A stretch of DNA of 64,000 nt. Origin: a virus. This document shows, in pieces, positions 14,688 to 22,242 of the stretch. The stretch covers positions 1-64,000 of the IMG/VR virus record IMGVR_UViG_3300026473_000477; one strand, given 5' to 3'. The translations under genes and the position numbers were made by a program. Numbering within the stretch: the first letter of the stretch is position 1; every line of letters starts with the position of its first letter. The notes beneath the pieces are model-generated. The model saw nothing but the letters and a program-made list of their open reading frames with translations. It ran no database searches and was not told the DNA's origin.

Positions 14688-15665
14688 ATGTCAGAAGAAA
14701 ATTCAGTACCATCAGAAGAAGTAGTAAGTGAAGAAGTTTCCCAAGAAGGAGATCAATCACTAGAAGCTTCGCAAGAAGAATCATCACAAGATTCTCAGCC
14801 AACAGAAAGAGAGCAATTACAAGATGCTGTAGAAACAGCTCTTGCTAATGGCGCATCAGAGAAGCAAGTTCAAAATCTTATCAAGAAGTTCCAACTAAAA
14901 GTTAATGGAAAAGTTATTGATAAAGAGATTGATCTTTCTGATGAGAAGACTTTAAAGAATGAACTACAACTAGCTGCTGCTGCTCGTCAATCAATTGCAG
15001 AAGCTAATAACCTTAAGAAAATGTTTGAGTCGGAATTTGGAAGACTTAAGAATGATCCATTTTCAGTTTTAGCTGAACTTGGACTTGATCCAGATCAATT
15101 GGCAGAAGCTAGACTTAGACAGAGAGTTGAGGAGCTTAAGAAATCTCCTGAGCAAATTGAGCAAGAGAAGATTCGCAAAGAATTAGAAGAAGCTAGACAA
15201 GAAGCTAAGAGACTTAAAGAAGAGAAAGAAGCTATTGAGTTTGCTAAACTTCAAGAACAAGCTGCTGTTGAGATTGAAGATGAAATTCTTACAGCTTTAG
15301 ATGCTCATAAGACTCTACCTAAAACTCGCCACATTACTAAAAGAATTGCAGATTCACTACTTTGGGCTATTGACAATGGATTTCCAAATGCAACAGCTGA
15401 AGACGTTATTCCAATGGTAGAAAAAGAGTGGAGAGAGGAAATTGGCGATCTTATGGATGGTTCTCCAGAAGAGTTATTAGAGGCTATTATCGGTAAAAGA
15501 AACATTGAAAGACTGATGGCGAAGAAAGCTCCAAAGCTTCCTGCTAAAGTACCTTCACTTAATCAAATCAAGCCTACAACTGCTTCTGTTGCTTCCAGTA
15601 AAGAGCAGCCAAAGAAAAAGATTTCAAGTAGGGAATTTTTCAATAACTTAGGTAAAAAGAAGTAA
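14688..15665 (+). CDS. Capsid scaffolding protein, 325 aa
   Basis: The acidic, disordered N-terminus (about 1-45, Ser/Glu/Gln-rich) is followed by DPFSVLAELGLDPDQLAEAR and a long coiled coil (KIRKELEEARQEAKRLKEEK), with a basic C-terminus (KKKISSREFFNNLGKKK). This layout, and the place between portal and capsid gene, are those of phage scaffolding proteins that guide procapsid assembly and bind the coat through a basic tail. CAAGGAGTATTT precedes the ATG. Confidence 0.8.
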   Translation: MSEENSVPSEEVVSEEVSQEGDQSLEASQEESSQDSQPTEREQLQDAVETALANGASEKQVQNLIKKFQLKVNGKVIDKEIDLSDEKTLKNELQLAAAARQSIAEANNLKKMFESEFGRLKNDPFSVLAELGLDPDQLAEARLRQRVEELKKSPEQIEQEKIRKELEEARQEAKRLKEEKEAIEFAKLQEQAAVEIEDEILTALDAHKTLPKTRHITKRIADSLLWAIDNGFPNATAEDVIPMVEKEWREEIGDLMDGSPEELLEAIIGKRNIERLMAKKAPKLPAKVPSLNQIKPTTASVASSKEQPKKKISSREFFNNLGKKK

Positions 15666-15732
15666 GTTAACTAGTTGATTTTAAAGGAATATTTAATTTT
15701 TATTAGCGATAGAGTAAATAAAGTATTGAAAT

Positions 15733-15752
15733 ATCGCTATTATTAGTATATG
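15733..15752 (+). promoter_or_regulatory. Late-type phage promoter motif, copy 5
   Basis: ATCGCTATTATTAGTATATG, one base shorter in the AT stretch. A leader of about 110 nt follows, the longest behind any copy, with a repeated TTTGAATATC/TTCAAATATC pair. Confidence 0.65.
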
Positions 15753-15866
15753 TGATCGATATTTTGCATAGCTTTTACAGACTTTGAATATCCTCGGACT
15801 TCAAATATCTCAAAAGTGAAAGAATTATTGAAAATATATAGTAACGATAAAACAAAGGAAATTAAA

Positions 15867-16145
15867 ATGGCTAAATATGCCTTAACAGACGCAGGATTAC
15901 AGAACATTGAAACTAAAACTGTAACCCTTTTAGATGCTGCTGCTAATATCGGTAACTTCGATACTAACGCAATCACTATCCCTGCTGCTAACCTTCCTGC
16001 TGACTCTGTAGAGAGATTGGTAGTTCTTGGTACAGACGGAGAAGCTATTGAGTATACTATCGTTGATAACGAAATTGTCATCGGTTCAGTTTCAACTCCA
16101 GTATCAAACGATACAGTATTACTAATTATCATTAAACTTAAGTAA
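15867..16145 (+). CDS. Probable head decoration or accessory protein, 92 aa
   Basis: The ATG at 15867 has AAGGAA in front, better than an in-frame GTG further up (15816). The product is beta-rich: MAKYALTDAGLQNIETKTVT, then DGEAIEYTIVDNEIVIGS. It sits directly before the major capsid gene and is transcribed from the same late promoter, which suits a capsid-stabilising protein; no homologue is recognised. Confidence 0.6.
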   Translation: MAKYALTDAGLQNIETKTVTLLDAAANIGNFDTNAITIPAANLPADSVERLVVLGTDGEAIEYTIVDNEIVIGSVSTPVSNDTVLLIIIKLK

Positions 16146-16170
16146 TTTAAGCTAAACAAAGGAAAACACA

Positions 16171-17433
16171 ATGTCACAACAAGTTAACACGGTCCAAACG
16201 CTAGATGGACATTTTAAAGAAATCTATGCTCCAATGATCAGAGATCTAGTACCTGAAGGATTTAAAGTTCTTTCTATGGTTGATTTCTCATCTGCTGAAA
16301 AACAACTCGGTCAATCATATAATCAACCAGTAACTCTTGGATTAGAGCATGGTATTACTTATGGTGGATCTGAAGGTGTTGCATTCCTTCTTAACGCTGC
16401 TGTTGCTACTCCAAACAGAAATGCTAACGTATCTGGATCAGAAATGGTTCTCGTATCTGCAATCTCTGTTGGTGCTGCTTCAAGATCAGTTTCTAAGAAA
16501 GGTGCATTTGAGCAAGAAACAAAAAGACTAGTTCAAAACATGCTCAAGTCTACTCAAACAAGACTTGAAATCCAACTTATGTATGGTCAAGTTGGTATCG
16601 CTAAAGTTAAATCTGTTTCAGGAAACATCATCTCTATTTGTGATGCTGAATGGGCTGCTGGTATCTGGTCTGGATCGAAAAACGCTCCACTAGAAATCAG
16701 ATCTCAAGCTGGTGTTCTTAGAGGTTACTGTAACGTAAGTAAGCCATCTCTTGCTAATAAGACTGTTGAAGTTGATTTAGTTCCAGCTGGTGTTACTGGT
16801 AACGCTGATCCAGAAAATGCTGCTGCTGACGTTATTTACTTCAAAGGTGCTTACGGTAAAGAATTTGCTGGTCTTCATAAGATCATCACTTCTGAAGGTA
16901 CACTATTTGGAATTGATACAGCTGAACATGACCTTTTCAAAGGTAACACTGTTCCAGTTGGAACAAACGCTACATCTGGTGCTGACTTCATCTCTTTCGA
17001 GAAGATTGAAGATTCTATCGCTCTTGCTATGGAAAAAGGCTTAACTGAAGAAACTGTTGTTGCTCTAGTTAACCCTAAACACTGGAACAAGCTAATGACT
17101 GACCAAGCTGCTAAGAGACAATACGATCAGTCGTACTCTTCTGACAAGCTTGAGCAAGGTACAACTAAACTAGTATTCCACGGACAAAACGGATTGATCG
17201 AAGTTCACGCTTCTCTTTACGTTAAAGAAGGGTATGCTTATGTATTCCCACCGAAGGAACTTGAGAGAATTGGATCAAGTGACATCACTTTTGACAGGCC
17301 AGGAATGGAAGGTAAATTCTTCAGAGAAATGGATTCTGCAATGGGTTATGAATTAAGATGTTATTGCGATCAGGCGCTCTTTACATCCGCGCCGGGCAAA
17401 ATGACTGTACTCAAGTACATCAAAGTAGCTTAA
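16171..17433 (+). CDS. Major capsid protein, 420 aa
   Basis: Expected to have the HK97 fold and form the icosahedral shell. The N-terminus (LDGHFKEIYAPMIRDLVPEG), a central LEIQLMYGQVGIAKVKSVSG and the C-terminal GYELRCYCDQALFTSAPGKM are typical of podovirus capsid proteins. It follows the scaffold gene and is closed by a strong terminator. Codon use is C-richer and more regular than in surrounding genes, as expected for the most abundant virion protein. Confidence 0.88.
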   Translation: MSQQVNTVQTLDGHFKEIYAPMIRDLVPEGFKVLSMVDFSSAEKQLGQSYNQPVTLGLEHGITYGGSEGVAFLLNAAVATPNRNANVSGSEMVLVSAISVGAASRSVSKKGAFEQETKRLVQNMLKSTQTRLEIQLMYGQVGIAKVKSVSGNIISICDAEWAAGIWSGSKNAPLEIRSQAGVLRGYCNVSKPSLANKTVEVDLVPAGVTGNADPENAAADVIYFKGAYGKEFAGLHKIITSEGTLFGIDTAEHDLFKGNTVPVGTNATSGADFISFEKIEDSIALAMEKGLTEETVVALVNPKHWNKLMTDQAAKRQYDQSYSSDKLEQGTTKLVFHGQNGLIEVHASLYVKEGYAYVFPPKELERIGSSDITFDRPGMEGKFFREMDSAMGYELRCYCDQALFTSAPGKMTVLKYIKVA

Positions 17434-17457
17434 GCTTTTCAAACACCTATCTAGTGG

Positions 17458-17488
17458 CAAAGCCTCCGTTCAGGGGGCTTTGTTTTTT
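17458..17488 (+). terminator. Rho-independent terminator behind the capsid gene
   Basis: A 10-bp stem, CAAAGCCTCC (17458-17467) with GGGGGCTTTG (17473-17482), 5-nt loop, then six T. It stops capsid transcription before the oppositely oriented RNA-repair genes. Confidence 0.92.
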
Positions 17489-18536
17489 AGATTAATAAAT
17501 TTCCAGTTGGTCTAATCGCCTTCATTATTAGTCCATCTAGTCCTTTTTGTAGAAAAAAAGAAAATACATAAATATTATAAGGATGATCATTTTCTTTAAG
17601 GTACAATCCTAAGTTCTTTCTATCTTCAGGAAGTAGATCGAATTGTTTTTTATTTAATGCTTCGTATGATATTTTTTTACAATACATTCCAATATTGTAT
17701 TCTAATTCTTCGTAGTTTTTCTCTAATTTTTTAGCTATTTCTTTATAGGGATCTGAAAACTCTTCAGGAATACTAGCCATGAGCTTAGAGCATACCTTTC
17801 CGTCTTTCATAGATTCCCACAAAGTTAATGGAGATAATCCTGATTTAATTCTGTGCATTTTAACATACTCATCACCTTTAAACTTCGCTCTTGTTCCATC
17901 TTCAAACTTTACAACATAGCCTTCTTCGTTAAATGGTAGTTCTTTAAGTTTTTTCTGTAATTGTCCCAAGTCTGAAAAATCATAAGTTTTAGCTTCTGAA
18001 TCAAATGCATGGAGAGAATCCTCTGCTCCATTTTTTGTATCAAATGATGTCAAAAATACAAGTTTTTCTTCTCCTTTATAGTCAACAACAATGCGATTTT
18101 CTGGATAAATAATCTCAACTAAATATGTTTTATTTATTGAAAGATTTCCCATAAAGGGTTCAAGAAGCTCTAGTCCTTTTTTAGCTTGATCTGATTCAAA
18201 ACTTCCACGAGTATTTACTCTCCATTCTCCATCATAGAAATATATAATCCCTAATGAACCATCCATTTTTTCGGCTACAGTAAATCTTTGGGACATTAAT
18301 TCAGTCTGTCTTTCGGGACTAAGCTCTGAAAAATTAAAGAATTTAGGAAAAGCACGAGCTACGATATTGCCTGTGGATAATTCATATACAGAGCCTCTAG
18401 CATTTAGTGTAACTTCGTCCCAAGCTTTCTCCCATTGGCACTTTTCAGTGTAATCAAATAACACAAGCTTTCCACAAGTAGAAATTTTTTTAGAGATAAG
18501 TCCCTGTTCCACATATTTATCAAATCTACTTAACAT
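17487..18536 (-). CDS. RNA ligase, T4 Rnl1-like, 349 aa
   Basis: Seals RNA ends using ATP. Motif I is EKMDGSLGI with the adenylated lysine near residue 90; upstream are NARGSVYE and the FPKFFNF box typical of T4 Rnl1. Further motifs are VEIIYPENRIV and EEGYVVKFEDG, with lysines in AKFKGDEYVK. In T4, Rnl1 with the polynucleotide kinase repairs tRNA cut by the host PrrC nuclease. The start overlaps the upstream gene by 11 bp (AGAGAG before the ATG). Confidence 0.88.
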   Translation of the reverse strand: MLSRFDKYVEQGLISKKISTCGKLVLFDYTEKCQWEKAWDEVTLNARGSVYELSTGNIVARAFPKFFNFSELSPERQTELMSQRFTVAEKMDGSLGIIYFYDGEWRVNTRGSFESDQAKKGLELLEPFMGNLSINKTYLVEIIYPENRIVVDYKGEEKLVFLTSFDTKNGAEDSLHAFDSEAKTYDFSDLGQLQKKLKELPFNEEGYVVKFEDGTRAKFKGDEYVKMHRIKSGLSPLTLWESMKDGKVCSKLMASIPEEFSDPYKEIAKKLEKNYEELEYNIGMYCKKISYEALNKKQFDLLPEDRKNLGLYLKENDHPYNIYVFSFFLQKGLDGLIMKAIRPTGNLLI

Positions 18537-19506
18537 TTAGCTCTCTTTTGTAAAACTTAAGCAATATCTCATCTAAGTATATACGTTCCAATCTTTCTGG
18601 TAAAGTACTTTCTTTACACAATCTTTCAAGTTCCTCAAGTCCAGCTTCAATTTCTGGCTCTAACTCTTTGTAATCAATCTCTCCTGCTTTAATCTTTTTT
18701 AAACGAATAAGATTTTCACCAATATGCGGTAAAGTAATAGTTCCAGTTGAAAGTAGTTCTTGACCTTGATATAAGCATCTCATGGCATGGGACAAAGCTT
18801 TCCAATCTATACCGTTATTATGTTTAGCTTCTCTTGCTCTTTGTCCATATTTTTTATACTCATCATTTAGACACTTAGTAATAACTTGGAAAGGAGTGTC
18901 TTGATCAAACCTTTTACCAAGAACATTAATTGCTGGCTTAGAAGAAGTAGAAGTAGGATGTAAAGTAGTAAAGTTTACATACTTAAAGTCTCTAAAAGCT
19001 ACGACAAGTTCGTTCCACGAATGCTTTAGTTTCGCTCCTTTAAAATCATGAGAATGTTCTAATTCTTTGAGAATCTTAACTACATTATTAAGCTCTCCCA
19101 TTCTAGAACCTTTAATTCCGTATTTGTTGGCTTGCTGTCTAGCATATCCTATCATTGCGTTAATTTTCTTACTGACGAGTGTTTCTCTGATTGATAAAAT
19201 ATCATCCCATTCTTTTGACTTTTCAATAATAAATTGATCTGGAGTAAACAATAACTCTAACGCTGCTGTATCTCCGTTTTCTATCATATTTAAGAATTTA
19301 CGAAGACTATATAGCTCAGTGTCTACATCGTCTTTTGTATTCTTAGAATAATCATTTCCTGTAGAATATCTAATAGTATCTGAATAATTACCTAAAATAA
19401 TATCATCATTACTAGGAATAAAGACCCCTTTGTAGTCCATATCAGAGCTAGGAGTGTTCGTTCCAAATAAATGAGATCCTGCAATGGATTTAATTAAAAT
19501 TTTCAT
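18526..19506 (-). CDS. Nucleotidyltransferase (DNA polymerase beta superfamily, COG3541-like), 326 aa
   Basis: Residues 8-30 carry the signature GSHLFGTNTPSSDMDYKG with the metal-binding D-x-D pattern; a third acidic residue is likely in DVDTELYSLRKF. The rest is helical. Such YcgL-type predicted nucleotidyltransferases occur in phages beside RNA ligase and kinase genes. It may add or protect nucleotides at RNA ends, but no substrate is established. Weak GGA before the ATG. Confidence 0.78.
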   Translation of the reverse strand: MKILIKSIAGSHLFGTNTPSSDMDYKGVFIPSNDDIILGNYSDTIRYSTGNDYSKNTKDDVDTELYSLRKFLNMIENGDTAALELLFTPDQFIIEKSKEWDDILSIRETLVSKKINAMIGYARQQANKYGIKGSRMGELNNVVKILKELEHSHDFKGAKLKHSWNELVVAFRDFKYVNFTTLHPTSTSSKPAINVLGKRFDQDTPFQVITKCLNDEYKKYGQRAREAKHNNGIDWKALSHAMRCLYQGQELLSTGTITLPHIGENLIRLKKIKAGEIDYKELEPEIEAGLEELERLCKESTLPERLERIYLDEILLKFYKRELNVK

Positions 19507-19509
19507 ATT

Positions 19510-19671
19510 CTATAATCCAATTTCAGCACAATCGAAGTTATATATAAATACAGTTTTTTCTTGTTTAGATAACATTGTTTGCACTGGGCTTCTATAAAGA
19601 AGAATATTATGAAATCCTCCAGTGAAGTAAGGTTTTATATCTAAAAATGCAAAACTTCCAATAAAACTCAT
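19510..19671 (-). CDS. Small protein, 53 aa
   Basis: MSFIGSFAFLDIKPYFTGGF, then NILLYRSPVQTML. Begins right after the kinase stop, with GGAA about ten bases upstream, and fills the gap to the nucleotidyltransferase. Not recognised. Confidence 0.55.
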   Translation of the reverse strand: MSFIGSFAFLDIKPYFTGGFHNILLYRSPVQTMLSKQEKTVFIYNFDCAEIGL

Positions 19672-19672
19672 A

Positions 19673-20608
19673 TTAAAAATTTCCAGGTCTGACTTGAAAA
19701 CAGTTTAATCCTAACTCTCTCCATTTTATCACAACTTGATCTCGATCGTCAAGTACATACTTAACATTATAAAAAGGTTCAATTTCGTATCTATATAACA
19801 TAGCTTTAGTAATATCGTCAGACTTATAGTTAATCTTAGGGCGCATCTTTAAAGCTGTATATGGGATATTATGCTTGGCTAACCATTCTTCAGTTTCCTT
19901 TCTATAATCTTCTGGTCTTCCAGAACACAAAACTACTTCAGTCCCGGCTTCAAATTCCATTTCTAAAATCCCTCGAACATCTTCATATACTGAATCATTT
20001 ATACATTCCCTAAAGAACTTACCCCAATCTTTCTTACCTTCACCTTTTACATGATTAAGTCTATGATCGAGATTAGCAAGCGTACCATCTATGTCTACCA
20101 TTATTGCAGACTTTGATGAAAATTTATCAGAGATTCTAATTACTTCGCCCTCTTCTTCGGTAACTTCCTCATATCTAGAGAAGAAAGTATTTAATGCTGA
20201 GGTAGCAGAATTAGATTTGTGTGTATCTATAGTATCTTTAAAGTGTTTAAGAGAATACTCATCCCCTGGAACTGGTCTACCGAGTATCCCATTAATTGTA
20301 GGATGACCTTCTCTATCCATACAACGATCATAACAAATCTGTCTAGGAACTACAAACTCGACAAAGTTTACATCATATCCATTTTTAATCGCTTCAAGTC
20401 TGTATTTATCTCGTTGTTGTTTATCAAAGTTCATTCTATCGACTACGATATCTGAACCAGCATTCATGCTGGATTTAAATAAATCTAAATGACCTTGTTT
20501 ACCTTGATCATCTTGAGATATTCTAATATATCCAGAATTTTCAAGTGATTTAGCGTATGTAGACTTTCCTGATCCTGGTGGTCCAATCAATATAGTTAGT
20601 TTATTCAT
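19673..20608 (-). CDS. pseT: Polynucleotide 5'-kinase/3'-phosphatase, 311 aa
   Basis: Prepares cleaved RNA ends for the ligase. Kinase: P-loop GPPGSGKST (9-17), then DRMNFDKQQRDKYR and the lid region DRCMDREGHPT. Phosphatase (HAD): DIDGTLANLDHR near 170, CSGRPEDYR (SGR motif) and the late acidic KYVLDDRDQV. The order and length match T4 PseT (301 aa). AGGAAAC precedes the ATG. It shares the island with an Rnl1-like ligase. Confidence 0.92.
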   Translation of the reverse strand: MNKLTILIGPPGSGKSTYAKSLENSGYIRISQDDQGKQGHLDLFKSSMNAGSDIVVDRMNFDKQQRDKYRLEAIKNGYDVNFVEFVVPRQICYDRCMDREGHPTINGILGRPVPGDEYSLKHFKDTIDTHKSNSATSALNTFFSRYEEVTEEEGEVIRISDKFSSKSAIMVDIDGTLANLDHRLNHVKGEGKKDWGKFFRECINDSVYEDVRGILEMEFEAGTEVVLCSGRPEDYRKETEEWLAKHNIPYTALKMRPKINYKSDDITKAMLYRYEIEPFYNVKYVLDDRDQVVIKWRELGLNCFQVRPGNF

Positions 20609-20613
20609 GTTTC

Positions 20614-20889
20614 CTACTTTTTTAATTTCTCAAATCTTTCTTTATATTCCTTAAACTCATTAGCATCACGCTCTTTCTCAAATTGGAACTTCTCCAGTCT
20701 AGCTATATATTTCCTACAATGATGAATTAAACTCTGCATGAAATCTTTAAAGTATTCATGAGTATAGTTATTATACTTTTCGATAATTTTAACATACCTT
20801 TTAAGATTTTTCAAGTCACTAGGTTGTTTTCCAGACTTTCGATCCTTATTGTACCTAACTTCATTTTCATCTTTAATGTCATATCCCAT
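20614..20889 (-). CDS. Charged helical protein, 91 aa
   Basis: Almost all charged helix (NLKRYVKIIEKYNNYTHEYF; EKERDANEFKEYKERFEKL). TAATG overlap with the upstream gene and AGGTAG as ribosome site. Part of the RNA-repair transcript; role unknown. Confidence 0.65.
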   Translation of the reverse strand: MGYDIKDENEVRYNKDRKSGKQPSDLKNLKRYVKIIEKYNNYTHEYFKDFMQSLIHHCRKYIARLEKFQFEKERDANEFKEYKERFEKLKK

Positions 20890-21434
20890 TAACTACCTAC
20901 TTTCCAAGTTTCTCGGTTATATTTATAATTACCTAATATTTTATTTGAATTAAAACAAAGTCCTTTATCCTTAAACTGAATCCTATATTGGGGATAAATA
21001 TATAAATTACCGTCTTTTCCCATAAGCGCATGAGTCTGCTTCCAATGCTCGGAATTTCGACTTAAATCGTTATTGCCAATATAATCGATTGTAAATAAAT
21101 ATTCAGCTTCAATAAGCTTTTTGCTGGAAGTCTTAACAACGCAACTCATATATCTTAATGTATCAAAACAAATAACCTGAATTTCTGATCCAATGTTATC
21201 CCACATTAAAACTTCTTCCAGTGGCTTAATTTCAGCCTTTTCATTAAAAGCTATAGCATTGACTGGTAAACCTGTAAATAACGCACCATCATCAGTTAAA
21301 ACGCTAATTTGAATGGCTTGATTCTGCAATGCTCGACAAGAAATAAGATGAGCATAAGTATAGCCTTTTTTCTTGTCCCAATAAAGAAACTCATTCCTTA
21401 CCCATACTTGAATTGGAGGAAGATTATCGTTCAC
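20889..21434 (-). CDS. Conserved phage protein, 181 aa
   Basis: GTG start in a GTGA overlap. It has the pattern PIQVWVRNEFLYWDKKKGY... AHLISCRALQNQAIQISVLT... GALFTGLPVNAIA, which I recall from other phage genomes as an uncharacterised beta-rich protein. Its function is unknown. Present in the RNA-repair operon, but nothing in it suggests an enzyme. Confidence 0.65.
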   Translation of the reverse strand: MNDNLPPIQVWVRNEFLYWDKKKGYTYAHLISCRALQNQAIQISVLTDDGALFTGLPVNAIAFNEKAEIKPLEEVLMWDNIGSEIQVICFDTLRYMSCVVKTSSKKLIEAEYLFTIDYIGNNDLSRNSEHWKQTHALMGKDGNLYIYPQYRIQFKDKGLCFNSNKILGNYKYNRETWKVGS

Positions 21435-21556
21435 TTTTTTCCTTTTTCTAGCTTTTTTTGCACATATTTTATTAAATTATAGCCTAAAATAGCTGGAATT
21501 GCCCCAGGAATTATTAATATTGCTACTATTTGGACTATATCATTCTTTTTTTTCAT
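21431..21556 (-). CDS. Single-span membrane peptide, 41 aa
   Basis: MKKKNDIVQIVAILIIPGAI, then PAILGYNLIKYVQKKLEKGKK: one membrane helix flanked by lysines. It is the first gene of the RNA-repair operon, about 15 nt behind the leader hairpin. No clear ribosome-binding site is visible, which makes the start less certain. Confidence 0.5.
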   Translation of the reverse strand: MKKKNDIVQIVAILIIPGAIPAILGYNLIKYVQKKLEKGKK

Positions 21557-21571
21557 AAGTTATTAAAAAAA

Positions 21572-21607
21572 CTAGGCATAACCTGAAGAGGGATTGGCTA
21601 TGCCTAG
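21572..21607 (-). terminator. Attenuator-like terminator in the leader of the RNA-repair operon
   Basis: On the minus strand, CTAGGCATA (21607-21599) pairs perfectly with TATGCCTAG (21580-21572) across an 18-nt loop and is followed by seven T. It lies between the operon's promoter and its first gene, so it should stop most transcripts unless bypassed. Confidence 0.8.
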
Positions 21608-21652
21608 CAAGGATTAAGCTAAGTATAGATTCCTATAAGTAGCTGTAATTGC

Positions 21653-21681
21653 ATTATATATTACATATTGTAATTTGTCAA
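21653..21681 (-). promoter_or_regulatory. Perfect-consensus sigma70 promoter of the RNA-repair island
   Basis: TTGACA (21676-21681), 17-bp spacer, TATAAT (21653-21658), minus strand. The leader of about 90 nt contains the attenuator-like hairpin. Confidence 0.88.
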
Positions 21682-21719
21682 TAAATAAATTAATAAAATT
21701 GAAAAATAATCTCTGTAAT

Positions 21720-21739
21720 ATCGCTATTATATAATATAG
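21720..21739 (+). promoter_or_regulatory. Late-type phage promoter motif, copy 6
   Basis: ATCGCTATTATATAATATAG, preceded by CTGTAAT; 19 bp before the ATG of the first fibre-region gene. Confidence 0.75.
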
Positions 21740-21758
21740 GCTTTTTCTGTGAGGTAAT

Positions 21759-22232
21759 ATGTCAAAGAATGTAACTGTAGGGAATCAGGATTTTGAGATT
21801 CCTGAAGCTGGAGCAAACCCAGGATATGCGGAAGAACTTACAGATTTCTTTGTAGCCGTTGCTGATAGTTTAGCTTCAATTGTTGGACCAAATGACATCG
21901 CTCTCACAACTGCTGTTATTAACAATAACGTAATGACTCCAACTCCAATTCCAGGATTTTCCTTCTCAACTGCTTCAGTTCGTGCAATTAATGCTGAATT
22001 TCTAGTGGAAAGGTTTACAACTTCGCCAGTTCAATCATTTGTTGAAAGTGGAAAAATTGAGGGAAATTTCGACGGATCAAACTGGACAATAACTATTCAA
22101 ACTGAAGGCGATGCTCAAATTGACTTTGACATTCAGCCATCAGGTCAAATCGTCTACACAACAAGTAACATAGTCGGACTAGGTTATTCTGGAAGTGTTA
22201 GATTCAGAGCTAAAACAGTAAGTAATACTTAA
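21759..22232 (+). CDS. Probable tail or fibre-associated structural protein, 157 aa
   Basis: A beta-rich, low-charge protein (MSKNVTVGNQDFEIPEAGAN; FDGSNWTITIQTEGDAQIDF) with GAGG before the ATG. No domain recognised. It stands directly before the giant fibre gene under the same late promoter. Confidence 0.6.
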   Translation: MSKNVTVGNQDFEIPEAGANPGYAEELTDFFVAVADSLASIVGPNDIALTTAVINNNVMTPTPIPGFSFSTASVRAINAEFLVERFTTSPVQSFVESGKIEGNFDGSNWTITIQTEGDAQIDFDIQPSGQIVYTTSNIVGLGYSGSVRFRAKTVSNT

Positions 22233-22242
22233 TAGGAGATAT

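Noticed and set aside
15816-15866. GTG-initiated extension of the head accessory gene
   Set aside because: No ribosome site at the GTG, whereas AAGGAA precedes the ATG at 15867.
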